Shown: one piece after another, positions 45,601 through 57,467 of the stretch | Numbering within the stretch: the first letter of the stretch is position 1 | Layout: every line of letters starts with the position of its first letter | Assembly: GCA_030248295.1 (NCBI GenBank) | Contig: JASANH010001367.1 | Span: 558,001 to 622,000 of the forward strand | DNA from: Mesodorylaimus sp. YZB2_4 | Lineage: Eukaryota; Nematoda; Enoplea; Dorylaimida; Dorylaimidae | Length of the DNA stretch: 64,000 nucleotides | Direction: 5' to 3' | Made by a program: the position numbers and the translations under genes | The notes under the pieces: model-generated | What the model was told of the DNA's origin: nothing | Database searches by the model: none | Seen by the model: the letters and a program-made list of their open reading frames with translations, nothing else

Positions 45601-48598
45601 TGTATCCAACCAGGCGGAACACGCGACTGAAATGGAAAAGAATCCAGTGAAATGACATTGAATTAGAACGGTACGACGCAGCTCTCATCACACAGCCCCC
45701 CTCCCAGTCTCGCATACGAATCGAAAAAGGAAAAAGAGGCAACGCAATTGACAAAACCACTTTGTACACTGGAGAGGGTGCGACTGAAACTTGTCTTTCT
45801 TCACGCATACGAGACAACTTTTTTATATAGCATATCCAAACTTGGTATACAATGTGCACATATAAATAAGTGCGTTAGTCTTTCGCTTGATTGAATAAAC
45901 CCACGGAAATAGGTCTCGGATTACACCAAGACTACTGTACTTAAAATAGGACCAAGACAAGAAATAAGGAACCGTTTGAAAACGAGCACAACCTAGACAA
46001 GACGCTTGAGACTAGTGGGAGCGTGACCAAGGGCACTCTGCTCGAAAACTGATGACTTCTTCTACTCCATTAGATTGATTAGATTCCTAAGGCACCAACT
46101 GGCTAGCCAAGACTGCGGTTGGCAAGAAAATGGAGTGCAGGCAAAAAAGAGAAGGGTCTACAAAAAAGTTAGAGAGCCAGATGCGTTTTTAATTGGAAAG
46201 CGCAGGCCAATGTGATTAGTGCATGAATCATGGCTCTCATTCGAATGAATGCATGCAAAGCGGTGCTTGCAAGAAACGTGAAAAGCCTCTAATGATTCTA
46301 CATTGAGGGTCTGCCATGTCCAACTCCCAGCTCCCAGCTTATCTATCGTAGTGCGTGTGCACAGCAAGCTGACTGCTGCGTCATTACCGATTCACTTTCT
46401 CCACCTCTGCTATCCTAACCACATAGCATTCGCCATACATGGCCATTGACACAGATGGCGCGTGGGAATACATTATCTATTGGCAACGCCTGGGCAGACA
46501 GCTTATCTGCTGCCAGCCCACGGCTCCCCGCCAACACGCAATTGTCCATAACTCATCAACCCTGCACGAAAACCTATTAGAATATGACTTACTCGAATCT
46601 TGAGCCTCGATATTTTGAGCTATCCCCCGTAATATTTGCGAGCACAAACCCAGGTCGATGGTGTAGGGGGCGCATGATCCTCCATTATTGTTCTCCGAAT
46701 CCTTCGCCTCTCCTTCCTCCTTCAAGGCATTGGCACGTTGCAGACGTTGATGTTGTACCACAATGATATCCTTGTAGGCCTGACTAGCTTCAAAATGTAG
46801 TTCCAGTCCGGCACTGCCGCTTCCCGTGCCGCAAAGAACATCCTGCGCAGAATCATCAGTCTCGTCATCACCCTCTTCCTCCTCCTCCTCGTCACTCTCT
46901 TCATCAAAGTCAAAGCAATCAGCCAGCACAGTTCCAGTTTCATCGATCGTTTCGAGCACGATCGATCGACCAGTCCTCGGGTTACCAGAAGTATCGATGG
47001 CGGAAGTTTGGACCGCATAGGAACGCCTGATAGTGGTCACGTTCAGGATTTTCATAGTCGATAGGAGTGCCTGGCTGTCAAGAACGCACCAAATGATAAG
47101 AATGTCAGGAATGTAAGCTAGCCTGAAAACTGTTCGCACATCCTCGAGTCGCATGCAGAGCCAAGGGGGTCCCTTCCGCTTGGCACGACGACGATTCGCG
47201 AAGAAAGAAAAATGGGAATGGCGCCAGGATACGCCTGCAGGTTGCCTTACCGTACCGTACAGCTTATTGTCCAAGTTTATTCATGCTGTTCAATCGACGC
47301 ACTTGGCGCTCTTGGACAAGCAGCGCGTATGGAATACGGCTAGGCAAATAATAGCTGAGCTGATAATAGGCGACTAAAAACTATGCCCCTCGCACGCTTA
47401 ATCTCAGTTCGCCTTGGGAATGTAGGCGAGTACAAGCAGCTTACACCAATCCAGTTGGCATTTGGCACGCGCAGAGCGTATCCGTACAGTGTGATCAAGG
47501 AAGAAGCAAGTACAGCTAAAGAACAATTGACACGACGTGCTGTAAGGAAGAACCAATACCAGCTAGCATTACGTCGCCAGTGGGCCGTAGAAATTCCATT
47601 TTCATTCTCGTTTACCCTGTTCGCTTCCTTGTGCGCAAATGTGCTCCATGACACCAACCAACTCGCCCACGTAACATAATGAAAATGTCTCACGCCTGCC
47701 AGCTTTCATCCAAGCTTGCCCGTATCATTCCCGAAACGGAATTCCCTCGACACACTCCAATCGCGTGTCCGACCGGACGCCGCTCCGCCCGCCATGCCCT
47801 CACTCATCACGCCTACTGCTCCTACTTCATTTTTATGCTAATGCAAAACCCAGACAAGGATCTGATTGTTATTATGCTCACCCTACTACCCTCCAGCATT
47901 GTCGCAAGGACTAGGGTCACTCGTCTGCACCAACGCTGGCCTTATTGGGAATGCAGGCCGTATCTGTCTTGTTAATGAGTATGTAAGAGCCCGCCCCATC
48001 GGCGCCCACACGCCTATGACGTGCGAAAAACGACAGCTTATTAGACAGTGAATCATGCTCATCCAGTTGTCAACCGAACATCGACGATTTCCAATTACGC
48101 AAATGCCCAAATATGGACAGCGTAAATGACCGCAAGTCGGTCACTTATCGTGTCGGCAGTGGGAAAGACAAGATGCTGACCCGAAACTGGAACTGGCGAC
48201 TGACGTACGCTTGAGAAGGCAACCAAAGGATAACTTACCTGGACGACTGGTATCAACCTGATAAGGCACTCGTCCGCATCCTCGTTCATTAAACTCGGCA
48301 AATTTCGAACAATCGATATCCTCTGGATTTCGTTTCCGTCACTGAAATGGAGTACTTCGTACATGCGCCACTCGGACACCCTTCATTAGCACTGGCCAAA
48401 AATCTGTCTGAGTGAACACCCCATTTACCCTGACACTTACTTATCAGTCAAAAAATCGCACATGCTCGAAGTCAAGTCTTGGCGATGCTGTGTTAGAAAA
48501 GTAGCTGATCGTGAAAGGTCATTCTTTTTGACAGGACTCGTTGGACTCGGCCCAGCACTGTAACTACGACGATGCAAGCCAGATCGTTTGCGTAACAT
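39691..48598 (-). CDS. PPP4R4: Protein phosphatase 4 regulatory subunit 4 (PPP4R4), HEAT-repeat protein
   Basis: Seventeen exons splice in phase to 1278 aa: 48598-48441, 48380-48239, 47070-46593, 45626-45553, 44933-44827, 44469-44362, 43430-43309, 42977-42756, 42679-42420, 42359-42048, 41989-41804, 41743-41638, 41581-41434, 41376-41232, 41169-40839, 40770-39951, 39808-39691. PPP4R4 binds the PP4 catalytic subunit as a cytosolic scaffold. Recognised landmarks: EIQRISIVRNLPSLM, SAWLDTLLEVVDHLP, NSVQARLTATKLFGRL, EIVPLVQALCQDSDAGIRA, SVREANLETLAALIDTFDD, RRHAAFNFP, WRCHEQLLTAFACLSQFI, RVLFLDACEMFIEYLSKQFF. The C-terminus from about residue 860 is Lys/Glu/Ala-rich, then a Ser/Thr/Pro-rich tail of some 300 residues, longer than in human. 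Exon 3 carries an insert with an acidic run (about 151-173). The exon 3 acceptor is tentative: compared with the human protein about 20 residues before it are missing, so one small exon may lie undetected between 47071 and 48238. Confidence 0.88.
41209..41223. repeat. C15 homopolymer in a PPP4R4 intron
   Basis: Fifteen C residues within the 62-bp intron between exons 14 and 15 (41170-41231). On the transcribed strand this is a G15 run only eight bases after the splice donor. Confidence 0.9.
42978..43308 (-). other. PPP4R4 intron 7 (331 bp)
   Basis: Larger than typical for the gene; contains non-coding, moderately GC-rich sequence and no recognisable element. Confidence 0.5.
43431..44361 (-). 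other. PPP4R4 intron 6 (931 bp)
   Basis: Non-coding. The open frames at 43615-43929 and 43800-44132 overlap each other and look like chance. Confidence 0.55.
44934..45552 (-). other. PPP4R4 intron 4 (619 bp)
   Basis: Bounded by GGGTAAGC donor and TTGTGCAG acceptor. No coding or repeat signal seen. Confidence 0.55.
45627..46592 (-). other. PPP4R4 intron 3 (966 bp)
   Basis: GTAAGT donor and TTTCAG acceptor. It includes TACTGTAC at 45933-45940; otherwise nothing recognised. Confidence 0.55.
47071..48238 (-). other. PPP4R4 intron 2 (1168 bp), may hide a small exon
   Basis: Human PPP4R4 has about 20 more residues between the parts encoded by exons 2 and 3. I found no matching exon here, so either it is lost or it is too diverged to see. 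Open frames on the plus strand (47383-47679, 47679-47975) have no recognisable content. Confidence 0.4.
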
Positions 48599-50460
48599 AA
48601 TTCAATTCGAGATAGCCACGACAAGACGAGGTGAAAGTTCATACGAATATTCTCCTTTCATAGCCAAACTGAGCCAAAAAGTATCTCGTGCAACTTTAAT
48701 GAACGTACCTCACCTAAGAAACGATGAGGATGTTTTCATTTCTCAAAATGAGAAGTGATATTCAAACAGGAGAAAAAATTTTTCCAGACCAACGCGCGAG
48801 TAAACTTTGAAAAAGTACGACTAGAAAGCCTGTGGTGAAAATACTTTCTCGCTCTCTCCACCTTACGGCTATATGTATGACCAGAGCGCCTACGGTTGAA
48901 AGCCAGGCGTAACAATCGGACTCTGATGCACAATACGGCTACCGATCGGCCCCATTCCGATCATGCCGATGAGAATGGAAGATGGAGATTGATTAGGAGA
49001 GTTGCTGGCGTCCAGCACTTTTAGAAAAGTTATGGCGTAAGTAATTTATGTCAACTTTCCAGCAGTTGCCTCCGCGTGTAAGTACTTTGAGCCATAGTCA
49101 CGGCCCATTAGTCTTTAGCCCGTCCAGCAATGGCCAGCTGTGCCATGGAGACCAGGCGGGAGAGGTATCTGCTCGTATAAACGTAACCTCTAATCCGACA
49201 TGTTCGAAAATGAGAACATGATGGCGTAACGAGGTACAACCCTGGCCAGTGCTTATTAGTGCGTAAAGATGCCAGTCTCCCGAATGGCCACTATTCGAAA
49301 CGGCTCGCCATCGATCAAGACCTATGCTCATCATTCACACCAGTACAACCTAAGGCGGATAGGTAGACAATAGAAAAAAGGCCTTCGATGACGATCTGAT
49401 GGGCACAAGGACGAAAATTAATGTAAATGGGCACAATCGATGTGAACACTTGTCAAAAGGCATTTGTAACCGGGGTAGTGATTTTTTTTGTCCAATTCAA
49501 ACAAGAAAGACGAAAATAAAGTTGTCGGAAAAAAAACTTTCCAAAAACACACGACTCATCGTTTTGCCACGTATATGAATCGACGCACCGAATCGTGGTG
49601 AGTGTCAAAGGGGTTACCTTCTCCTTCTCTCCTGGTAACTTTTGCTGGCATTAAAAAGCAGCATTTGAAGCGCAGTCGATGCGATGACGAGACTAACGTC
49701 GTCAACATACGATCTGTGTTGACATTCGAAACTTGCGATGGGCAAAACGGGGAGGGGGAGGGGGTAGTAGAAATACAACTTCTGTTTTGTTGACGTAAGG
49801 CAAAGCGAGAATCAGGCTGCTTTGAAAAATTTTACACAAGGTTCATTTAGAATACATCAGAGGTCTGGTCAAATTTAAAAAAGTTGACAGAAAACCACAG
49901 CTAATTCAAAACGAGCGGGCTAGTTTTCAAGAAGAAGTGGTTTAAAGAGTGTTGAAGAAAGTGGACTGGTCAGTGGCGAGCCAATCGGCCGACTCATCTT
50001 AATGCGCCACATTTTCTCAGCAAACACGGAACCGGTATGCGTGGACACGATGCTGCCTTCTATAGTGATAGTTTCTTCAAAGGCACCCCTCAGTCAAGCC
50101 ACGCTTCGACTCTCTCTACATGGGCTTTTTATTACCTTACTCCAATGCACGCTCGCTGCAGCATATCGATTTTTGCTCCATGCCAAAAAGGAGCAGCTTA
50201 CTTCGAAGAAGATGTGCAAGCAACAGACACAATCGATCAGGCCACTTTCGTCGACGTCAATTTGCTCGAGGGAGGGAAAACGAAGGCGCTAGAAGTCTAA
50301 ATTTTAAATTTCTAGCTTAAGCCGAGTCAGTGCTACTCTAGAAAACTTGTAAACTTATTTCCGCCACTTGAGTGCTTTAAAATTTTTGGAAGATTATTCA
50401 TCAAACCTCATTTTGGCCAGTTTTCAAAAATAGCTGCAAGAGTCTGATAAAAACAGCTTC
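48599..50460. other. Non-coding stretch upstream of PPP4R4
   Basis: Expected to hold the PPP4R4 promoter and 5' UTR. No recognisable gene. Confidence 0.5.
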
Positions 50461-50634
50461 TTACCGCATAATCACAGCTGCTCGTCCAACTTTTTGAACA
50501 AAAGTTTCCTCAGGGACAACAGGCATTTCGGGTTCTTGTTGACCAGTATCCTCTGGCTGCGTCTCGCCAACCACTTCCACCGGGATTACAATCATGCTAC
50601 CATCGTCGCTATTCTCAGCAGAGCCCCGAGTCAT
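50461..50634 (-). CDS. Isolated coding-like exon, gene unknown
   Basis: Minus-strand open segment starting ATG at 50634: about 57 codons, acidic and Pro/Glu-rich (VIPVEVVGETQPEDTGQQEP), ending FVQKVGRAAVIM followed by a donor-like CGGTAAGA. It looks like a first coding exon ending in phase 2. The next exon was not found. It does not fit the phase of PPP4R4 exon 1 downstream, so it is probably a separate small gene, or an alternative start exon. Confidence 0.35.
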   Translation of the reverse strand: MTRGSAENSDDGSMIVIPVEVVGETQPEDTGQQEPEMPVVPEETFVQKVGRAAVIMR

Positions 50635-52923
50635 CTTGATAACGAATCGTTTATTCCAAATTCCGATCAACAATCGAAAAAAATGAGAGCTCCTATAATT
50701 TGAATGCTAAGCCTAGTGAAGCTGCTTTTTTCTGAGCGGAAAGGGAAATCGAAGGAGATTTGGTACATCGAGCTAGGTAAGTCAGGATACACTGGCCAGG
50801 CAAGCATGCTACTGGTCGTATTCCTCAGGGTGCTAGGGGCCTCCTGAGAAGCGAGAGGATACAGAAAAAGTAGAGGCTTTTTCAGCCGTCTTAAATCTAA
50901 AAGGGAAACGCGAGAATAGCTTTTTGGAGATTCTTTTCAAACAAAACAGTCCATACTGTATGTATGGGGAACGAGCACGTGTCCTGCTGACAAGGCCGCA
51001 TAAAGCGACTCTAAATCAATCTGCCTATTGCGGAGGTCTAGGTGATCGAAGAAAATGCTTTGAAGTGGCGCCATGCGACTCGAGTAGTTAGAGTGGAATC
51101 TGGTAGACATGACGATAACACTTCCTCATGAAACACATCCTCCCCTCCCTCCCTAGTTACTTTTCGTTAGTGCAAACATCAGGTGAGGTACCTGAAGAAA
51201 TCCCATGGAAAAGTAAATTAGAACACGGATTAGCAATGTCAACCGTGGTAACTGCGATATTCCGTGTACACCGTAGTGTAGGCAATCAACTTTTTTGCTT
51301 TTCCTCGTACTGTAAATAAGGTACATATGTCAAAGGAGTATACGTCCAAGCCCATACTCATGATCATGCTCATGATCGTCGTCAGGCTCACATCCAACCC
51401 CAAGCTGGACAGTCCTAGTAAACAGGGCGGACTGACATCTCTCAAAGCACGATAACCTTTTTGAAAGTATTGGCCATCTCCAGCTACCTTCCATTGTTCT
51501 AGGACCTTTTTTTCTGAATTACCTGCCGAGTAGCCGCCTGTGGCCCACTCGGCAGATACACCACTGAAGTGATCCCATGCCACAACTTGCCTCATTCTCA
51601 ACTCACTAGTCTCATTCAGAACTGCTCCATCGGAGCCCCGGTAGGTACTTGAGACGTGAATCCTACTAAATTGCTGTCCCGATTCAAATTTCTCCGCAAA
51701 ATCTCAAATTTCCTGCTCGCTTCCTCTCGGTTCAGTTCAATCCAGGTACGCTAGCGTCAGTCTTACTCGAATGAGCTTTCGAAGACTTCGAAGGAACGAT
51801 TTATGTTCGAGCTAGCGTTTAGTTAGGCTGCCAGGCTGAAACAGTTGGTGTACATATCTGACGAAAAGGAAGGTCAAGGTATTCTTCTCGGGGAAAATGA
51901 CGCAGGCTCACGAGCTGAAGAAGAAGGCCCTAGCTCGAACAAAAACTTTCTACCCGCCCTTCGAAAAATGAATAATTTTAGCAACGTTTTCGTTTTCTCC
52001 GCTACTACTCCATAAAAAAAAATTAGTCGGGCCCGAATTGCAAATCTAGAATAGGTCTGTATGATGAGCTTAGGCTCTCCGACTTCGGTCCAAACTGAGA
52101 CTTATTAGAATCTGGTGATTGATAAGGTCGATTAGGCCCGGTTCAAACTTTGATTCGCCACTGGCCTACCAGTGTCACCCGACACAAATATGCCACCTTT
52201 TGCACTATCGTTTGAGTAAATATGAAAAGTTTCAAAGAAGTTGGAAAGTGAGCGGCCTAGCTCACACTCACTTCACTCAAATTGGTTGAGTTTGTTGCTC
52301 CGCTTGGAAGCCGCGTCTCGCGGTTTGAGTCGACGGAGTGCTGGGGATTCGATGTATACTATGAGTTTGGGAAACATTCACAGCTTGCACTCCTAGTGCA
52401 CATTATGACTGACCGGCATAGGGAAAGGCGTCGGCTAGAAAAGAGGAGGGGAAAACAGTTGGGGTTGGGCGTCAGTTGAGGAGGCTAGAGACAACTTGTG
52501 TTTTCATCACTCACTCGTGTAACTCTGTGAACGAGAAGGATGAAGACGCAAAGACGATGAGGCACTTTTCAATCATTTCTAAATACTTGCTGAAAAGTAT
52601 GGCACTTTGGCTTCCTTTGTTGCGAGTGAGTGCTGGGAATGAGTGGAAATAGAATGGCCTAACCCTTGGGCACACATTTTTTATTCGCTCTTTTGGGGAC
52701 TACGGTATAACCAAGAGCATACGGTAGCAGCTGCATAGTGAGAGCATTTCTACCGAGAAGGGTACCAAACGCAATGGTCAAGTGCTAATCGGCCGAAATT
52801 ATGGTAGAAACGATCAAATTCAAACGCATGAGAGTGGAGAGCGTTCTGATGACTGGAGATCACCCGACCATTGGGAACTATGTAACTGCACGATAATTCT
52901 TTCATACTTATAGCCACGGACTT
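50635..52923. other. Non-coding stretch, nothing recognised
   Basis: No coding or repeat signal that I can support. Open frames at 51239-51601 (-) and 52282-52479 (+) are featureless. Confidence 0.5.
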
Positions 52924-53690
52924 TCAAAAGACCAAGAAACTTTTCACATCGTGTGCTCGATACAGGCAGGGCCCAACAAGCATCAAGCGCGCTAGCACAG
53001 TACCAACAGAAATCAAAGGACCGTATGTATATACGGCATTACTTATCACCAGATTACTCGCTGTCGCGTCGTGTTCACGTCGGCGTTTTTTGTCTGCTTC
53101 GTACCCAAGGAGGTAGCCAAGAGTCGCACCAGCGCCAAAGCTGGCCAAACCCACCTCGATTGCGACTAACAAGATGATCACCCGCTGGCGACATTTGCGT
53201 GGTCCCAGCGGTGTTGGCGCAAGAAAGTTATGTCGATCCGGCATGCCAGCGGGCGGCAGAAAGTTGTGTCCTCCATGCATCAGGCTGTCCTGTGTCGGGG
53301 CGCGTTGCAGGATCTGGGTATAACCAAGGGTGCATTCTGGGCGGGTACATGGGTTTGTCTAGATGGTGACTGTGGGTTTGGCTCGGTCTGACATTTGATT
53401 GCGCACCTTCTTCGGTTCGTTCTTCTCGTTGCCCGTGCCCGGCGGTGATTCAACGTCTGGTCGGAGACTGCCTCCTTTCTTGGTGCTGACGGGGATATAA
53501 CTGGGATCGATGAGCAGGTCCGGACTCTCATAACTCGGTGGCAATACGTCTGACGCTGACGATACCGCATGAGCCTATTTCATAGCAGTCATTTTTGCCC
53601 GGGGTGGTTGCTTGCCTTGTCTGGGGTGATCGACTGGTTGACATGATCAGCCGGATTTTTGCTTTTTGCCGATAGCTCGCGGTAAGGCAT
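52924..53690 (-). CDS. Single-pass membrane protein with PPSY motif; probable GC-AG intron
   Basis: Three exons (53690-53616, 53574-53407, 53358-52924) give 225 aa. The first intron (41 bp) would use a GC donor, AAG|GCAAGC, the consensus for the rare GC-AG class; without it the first exon stops after eight more codons. The second intron (48 bp) is GTGCGC...CTAG and removes an in-frame stop. The protein has a polar, Pro-rich N-terminal half with LPPSYESP, a PPxY motif that usually binds WW domains such as those of Nedd4 ligases. A hydrophobic segment near 143-170 (VIILLVAIEVGLASFGAGA) is followed at once by a basic stop-transfer cluster (KKRRR). The last third may be wrong, since other donors (for example TAA|GTAATG) lie before the stop. 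No family recognised; it is next to the DEG/ENaC gene on the same strand. Confidence 0.5.
53575..53615 (-). other. Probable GC-AG intron (41 bp)
   Basis: Donor AAG|GCAAGC and acceptor ATAG|GCT. The flanking frames join in phase 0, and reading through the intron would give a stop. Confidence 0.5.
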
Positions 53691-54106
53691 AGTCCGTCTC
53701 AACACGGCACTACGCGCACAACCCTTCCAAAACACGACCGACTTGTCTGCGCTGCTAGAGGGTTCTGCAGGCAAGTGTGAAGCATTTTGCGTTACATTCT
53801 CGGCTACAGAAGTGATAGAAGATGCGCAGCAGTGTACTGTATGGGGACAATCGAACAATCGAATGAGCAGGATGTCGCATAGAACCGCACGCAAGCACAA
53901 GTCAGCGGTGATCGTAAGATTGGGTCCACGCATGAACAATAAAAGTACAGATTTTAAGAATCAGCCAGAGCTGCGTTGTTGACTTTAAGTAGTATACAAC
54001 TCCACATCATAAATCGATATTAGGGACAACTCGATTGCTGTCCCACATAGGTGCCTTCAGTCCATTTTTCCATAGTGCTACCTGACATATGTTATCACCT
54101 TATAGC
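53691..54106. other. Intergenic between the DEG/ENaC gene and the PPSY membrane protein
   Basis: A 416-bp spacer between head-to-tail genes; nothing recognised apart from an AACAATAAAA on the plus strand, which is the wrong strand for the neighbours. Confidence 0.5.
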
Positions 54107-55794
54107 TCATCCCTGGCTCCCAACTACGGCCTGTGGCAGCTTGGTGCCGGTGCTTGGATCGAAGACAGCTGCCACTTGCTGCGCAGGTTTAGGTTTCTCT
54201 TCTGGTATCTCTGCTTCTTCTTCTGGCTCCCATCGTCCGCATATCATTATATAAAAGCATTGTATGAAGGCAATTACACTGATTCCAGTCCAGAATCCCC
54301 ACATGCCGCCTGCATCAGAGGATGGTGAGAGCGTATAGTCGTCACTGAGGGTTTCACTTACCCAAGTTACAAATGAACTCTTCTATGTTCATCAGTGGTT
54401 GCTGTTCCAGCTGCATGTAATGCATTTTACCGAAATAAATAAGAAGTATGAGACGGGAATCACTGACAGGACTCGTTGTCTGTGCCAACGAATAGGATCC
54501 GGGTCGGCTAATGAACCTGGACAAGTAGGCGACCGTTGGCTCGTAATCCCAACGGTCGCAATAGTGTGGGCAGCGATCATAACATTGACGAAGACTGTGC
54601 TGAAGTATAGGGTCACTATGAAATAGCATGTGGCTCATTGTCAGATTCTTGTCTCACCTGCTTACTGCGCTTGGCCTGGTCTATCTGTGGCATTAGGCAG
54701 TCCATCATTTGCTGTGGATTGCAGACTTCTGACGATGGCACCTGGACCAAATAACCAGCTGGTGCGCAGGAGCAGAGCGTCATCGACAAATTGTACATAC
54801 ATTCATTCTCGCACAAGCCCTTGGTATAGGTTTCATGATGGGGCAAGGATATAGGCGACTCCAAACATGGTTTCACCGCGGGGTCGATTACGTGTCTAGT
54901 TGGATTTAGAACAACATTGACTTTTGTCTTGGGCATGATCAAAATTGAGTTGGGGTCATTCGGTTCCAAGTAGCTGCCCAAGTGCACCCGCCAAGCATTA
55001 CTCTCAGATGGCTTCAACTGCATGATTTGATGGTTGGGGATGTACATAGATGCGACAAAGCCCACACCAACGAGCAGTTGTTTTGCTTGGCCTGGTTCTT
55101 TACTGTCTCTGTTTGGGATCTGCAAAGCAAACGTGCCCTGGTCAGCAAGCAGATGAACTGATTTCTTAGGTCATCGATCGATACTTACTTCAAAGGTATA
55201 GCAAATACCGTAATCGCTCAAGACAGGACGAGCGCTTTTGCAGCAAGGGAACGGCTTGGCCATGAAATAGCAGCCATAAATTGTCGAGTTGCACTGGAAA
55301 GCCGAGTTGTTCATGAATGTCAGCACGTCATACGCGTTCTGGTTGGTCTTCGAGTTGAAGTTGTAATCGTATGTCTTTTGTAGATATTCTTTGACGTCCG
55401 GTTTGAACGGGAGGGACTGATAAGCCATGGCCGAGAAGTATTTGATGAATTCAAGTCGGATACTGGCCGAGTCGTGTCCTTGGGGCAACGGAGTGGATGG
55501 TGGCAAGGCTATTTTCTGCTGAATGTACTCCTTATTGAACCGACCGCTGTGACATACGGTCACATTCGGAAAAAGCATATGCTGGGCGTGGATTTCGCTG
55601 ATCTGGGTGACCGTAGGATGTTTTAGATAGGTGGCGATCATATCATAGCTATAGTATACGATGGCCGCCAAGGCTCCGAGCAAGATGACCGTCCAGGTGA
55701 TCTTGGCCGGTAGCTTACTCGCATTGTACCAGTCGGGGATACCGTGGCAGATGGTACGGTTACAGAGTTTGGAAAAAACGCTCTCTCTTCCCAT
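54107..55794 (-). CDS. DEG/ENaC-family amiloride-sensitive sodium channel subunit
   Basis: Three exons (55794-55189, 55119-54658, 54599-54362) and a fourth (54309-54107) splice in phase to 502 aa. DEG/ENaC subunits form trimeric cation channels gated by touch, acid or peptides. The N-terminal cytosolic segment has CHGIPDWY, the family's conserved His-Gly. TM1 is about residues 32-52 (ITWTVILLGALAAIVYYSY). The large extracellular part has FPNVTVCHSGRFN and the Cys-rich domain (GLCENECMYN, CSCAPAG, CYDRCPHYC). MNIEEFICNLGGMWGFWTG leads into TM2, with the selectivity-filter G-x-S (GIS) at the end of that run. The C-tail has EPEEEAEIPEE. The ATG at 55794 is preceded by an open stretch back to a splice acceptor at 55834, so a further 5' exon is possible. 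Subtype is not assignable. Confidence 0.92.
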
Positions 55795-57467
55795 GGTGCC
55801 ACGCAGCTTTTCTGACACTGACTCCTCGTGAGCCTGAAAGAGGAGAGTTCTCACTGTGACTGTCACCAAGTAACTGAGTGGCTTATACAATTCGAGTGAT
55901 AGCTCACTAACAGTAAGACGGTGCTAGAAAACAGGGCTTTCATTACCATAGTGCTAATGAGTATGATGAGAACTGTCATCCTTTATATGTCTTTTCGAAA
56001 AGAGATCTCTCTTTTTAATGACACAATTGATCAGGACAGTCTGGTGAATATGGCATCAGTGATTGCGAACACTGCATAAAACCCCAGGCACTCGGACGTT
56101 TTTATGGGTGATTATTGCTCGTGTGTGCGCAGGGAGGTGTCTACTCGGAGGCCGAGTGGTCACGCGCCACGGCAGGACAACCAATCAGCGAGCAGCATGA
56201 CAGCCAATCAAAACTCAGCGCTGGACAGACAAACGGATATTAGGGTGTTCACATGAATACATGCATTTCTCCTTGTCATTTGCTGCCACGTGGCCAGTCC
56301 CTTATCACGTTCTACATGATTGCTAGTCTCGAGACCTACATTGCATACAGACAATCTCGTAAAAAGTTTATAGCCCTCGTTTTACAACCCAAGGTAGGCC
56401 AGTACTGTACGCGAGACCTACAAACGCACTCGCTCACGAGCTTCAGTTCGACGGAGGCCGTGCGAAAGTGCGCTTTCGTACACTATGCGAAATAGGAGAC
56501 GTAAAATTTTTCTTATTCCTTTTCTATCAGTTTCAACGCTCGAATAAACAAATTGAAAAACTAACAAGAAAGTATAAAAATGGAAGCGAGTAAAAGACGT
56601 TCAACGATTTGGTTTTTTGTCCGCCTCGTTTCGTAGGGGTGCAGTTGAAACGCGATTCCTTTGATGTTGAGCCGACGGCAGTTTGGGTGGCTCGCTGGCA
56701 CGCACACAGACGGCCGTAAATCGGCTTTGATTACGCGCCCGGCCGTCCAATAAATTTTTCGTCGCCGATGACGCCGCTCGTTTGCGCCGAAACGAAATGG
56801 CCATTTGACGGCGACGAGAGCATTGGAGATTGTAGACGGAGCTCGGGACTCGACTCGCTCTCATTCGCTCACCCAATATGCACACTAGTGTACCAGCCTG
56901 CCCCCTTCCAGGCCTCTATTACTCAATGCGAATATATTCAATTCAATTCAATAAAAATTCTTTTCTCCAGCTGTCAACTAAACGGGAAGGAATATATTTT
57001 TGAAAAATCTTGTTTCTTACCACCCGTCGCTCCCGTAAAAACTGCAACCATTGCGAACCTGCTGCATGGTTTTGAAACGCCTTGCTGAAGCCGAAACAGA
57101 TTCACTTCGAATTTAGCATCTGAACTGTAAAAAACCATTTTGATTCAAGGATTGATGCGCTTTGAATATTAGTTATTCACAAAGTGTTCTCGCCAGCTGC
57201 CGCTCTCACGTTTCAGAGTCAGTGGAATGGAAAGGTTCGAAAAGGAATCGTAAAATATCTTCTCTTCGCCCAAGAGAAAAGTTTCATTTTGAGAAACTCA
57301 GTCAGTGCGAGAATGCTGTGCTTTCACATACCCTGTAGTACCGAGCTGTGTGTAAACTAAGAACACACACAATCGGTTACAGGGCAATTGAAACACGGAC
57401 GGACTGCCCAGACCCGGATCGCCTTCGACTGGAGTGAGCTGAGGTACGTATGAATGCGAAGCGTCCT
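55795..57467. other. Non-coding stretch upstream of the channel gene
   Basis: Likely promoter and 5' exon region of the DEG/ENaC gene. TACTGTAC at 56403-56410. No convincing coding sequence; frames around 56601-57088 look accidental. Confidence 0.5.

Noticed and set aside
50002..50320. Three overlapping plus-strand frames
   Set aside because: They overlap in different frames without a recognised protein; the minus-strand exon nearby is a better candidate.
54600..54615. First acceptor (TCATAG) considered for DEG/ENaC exon 3
   Set aside because: It does not match the phase of the previous exon; the acceptor CTTCAG at 54600-54605 does.
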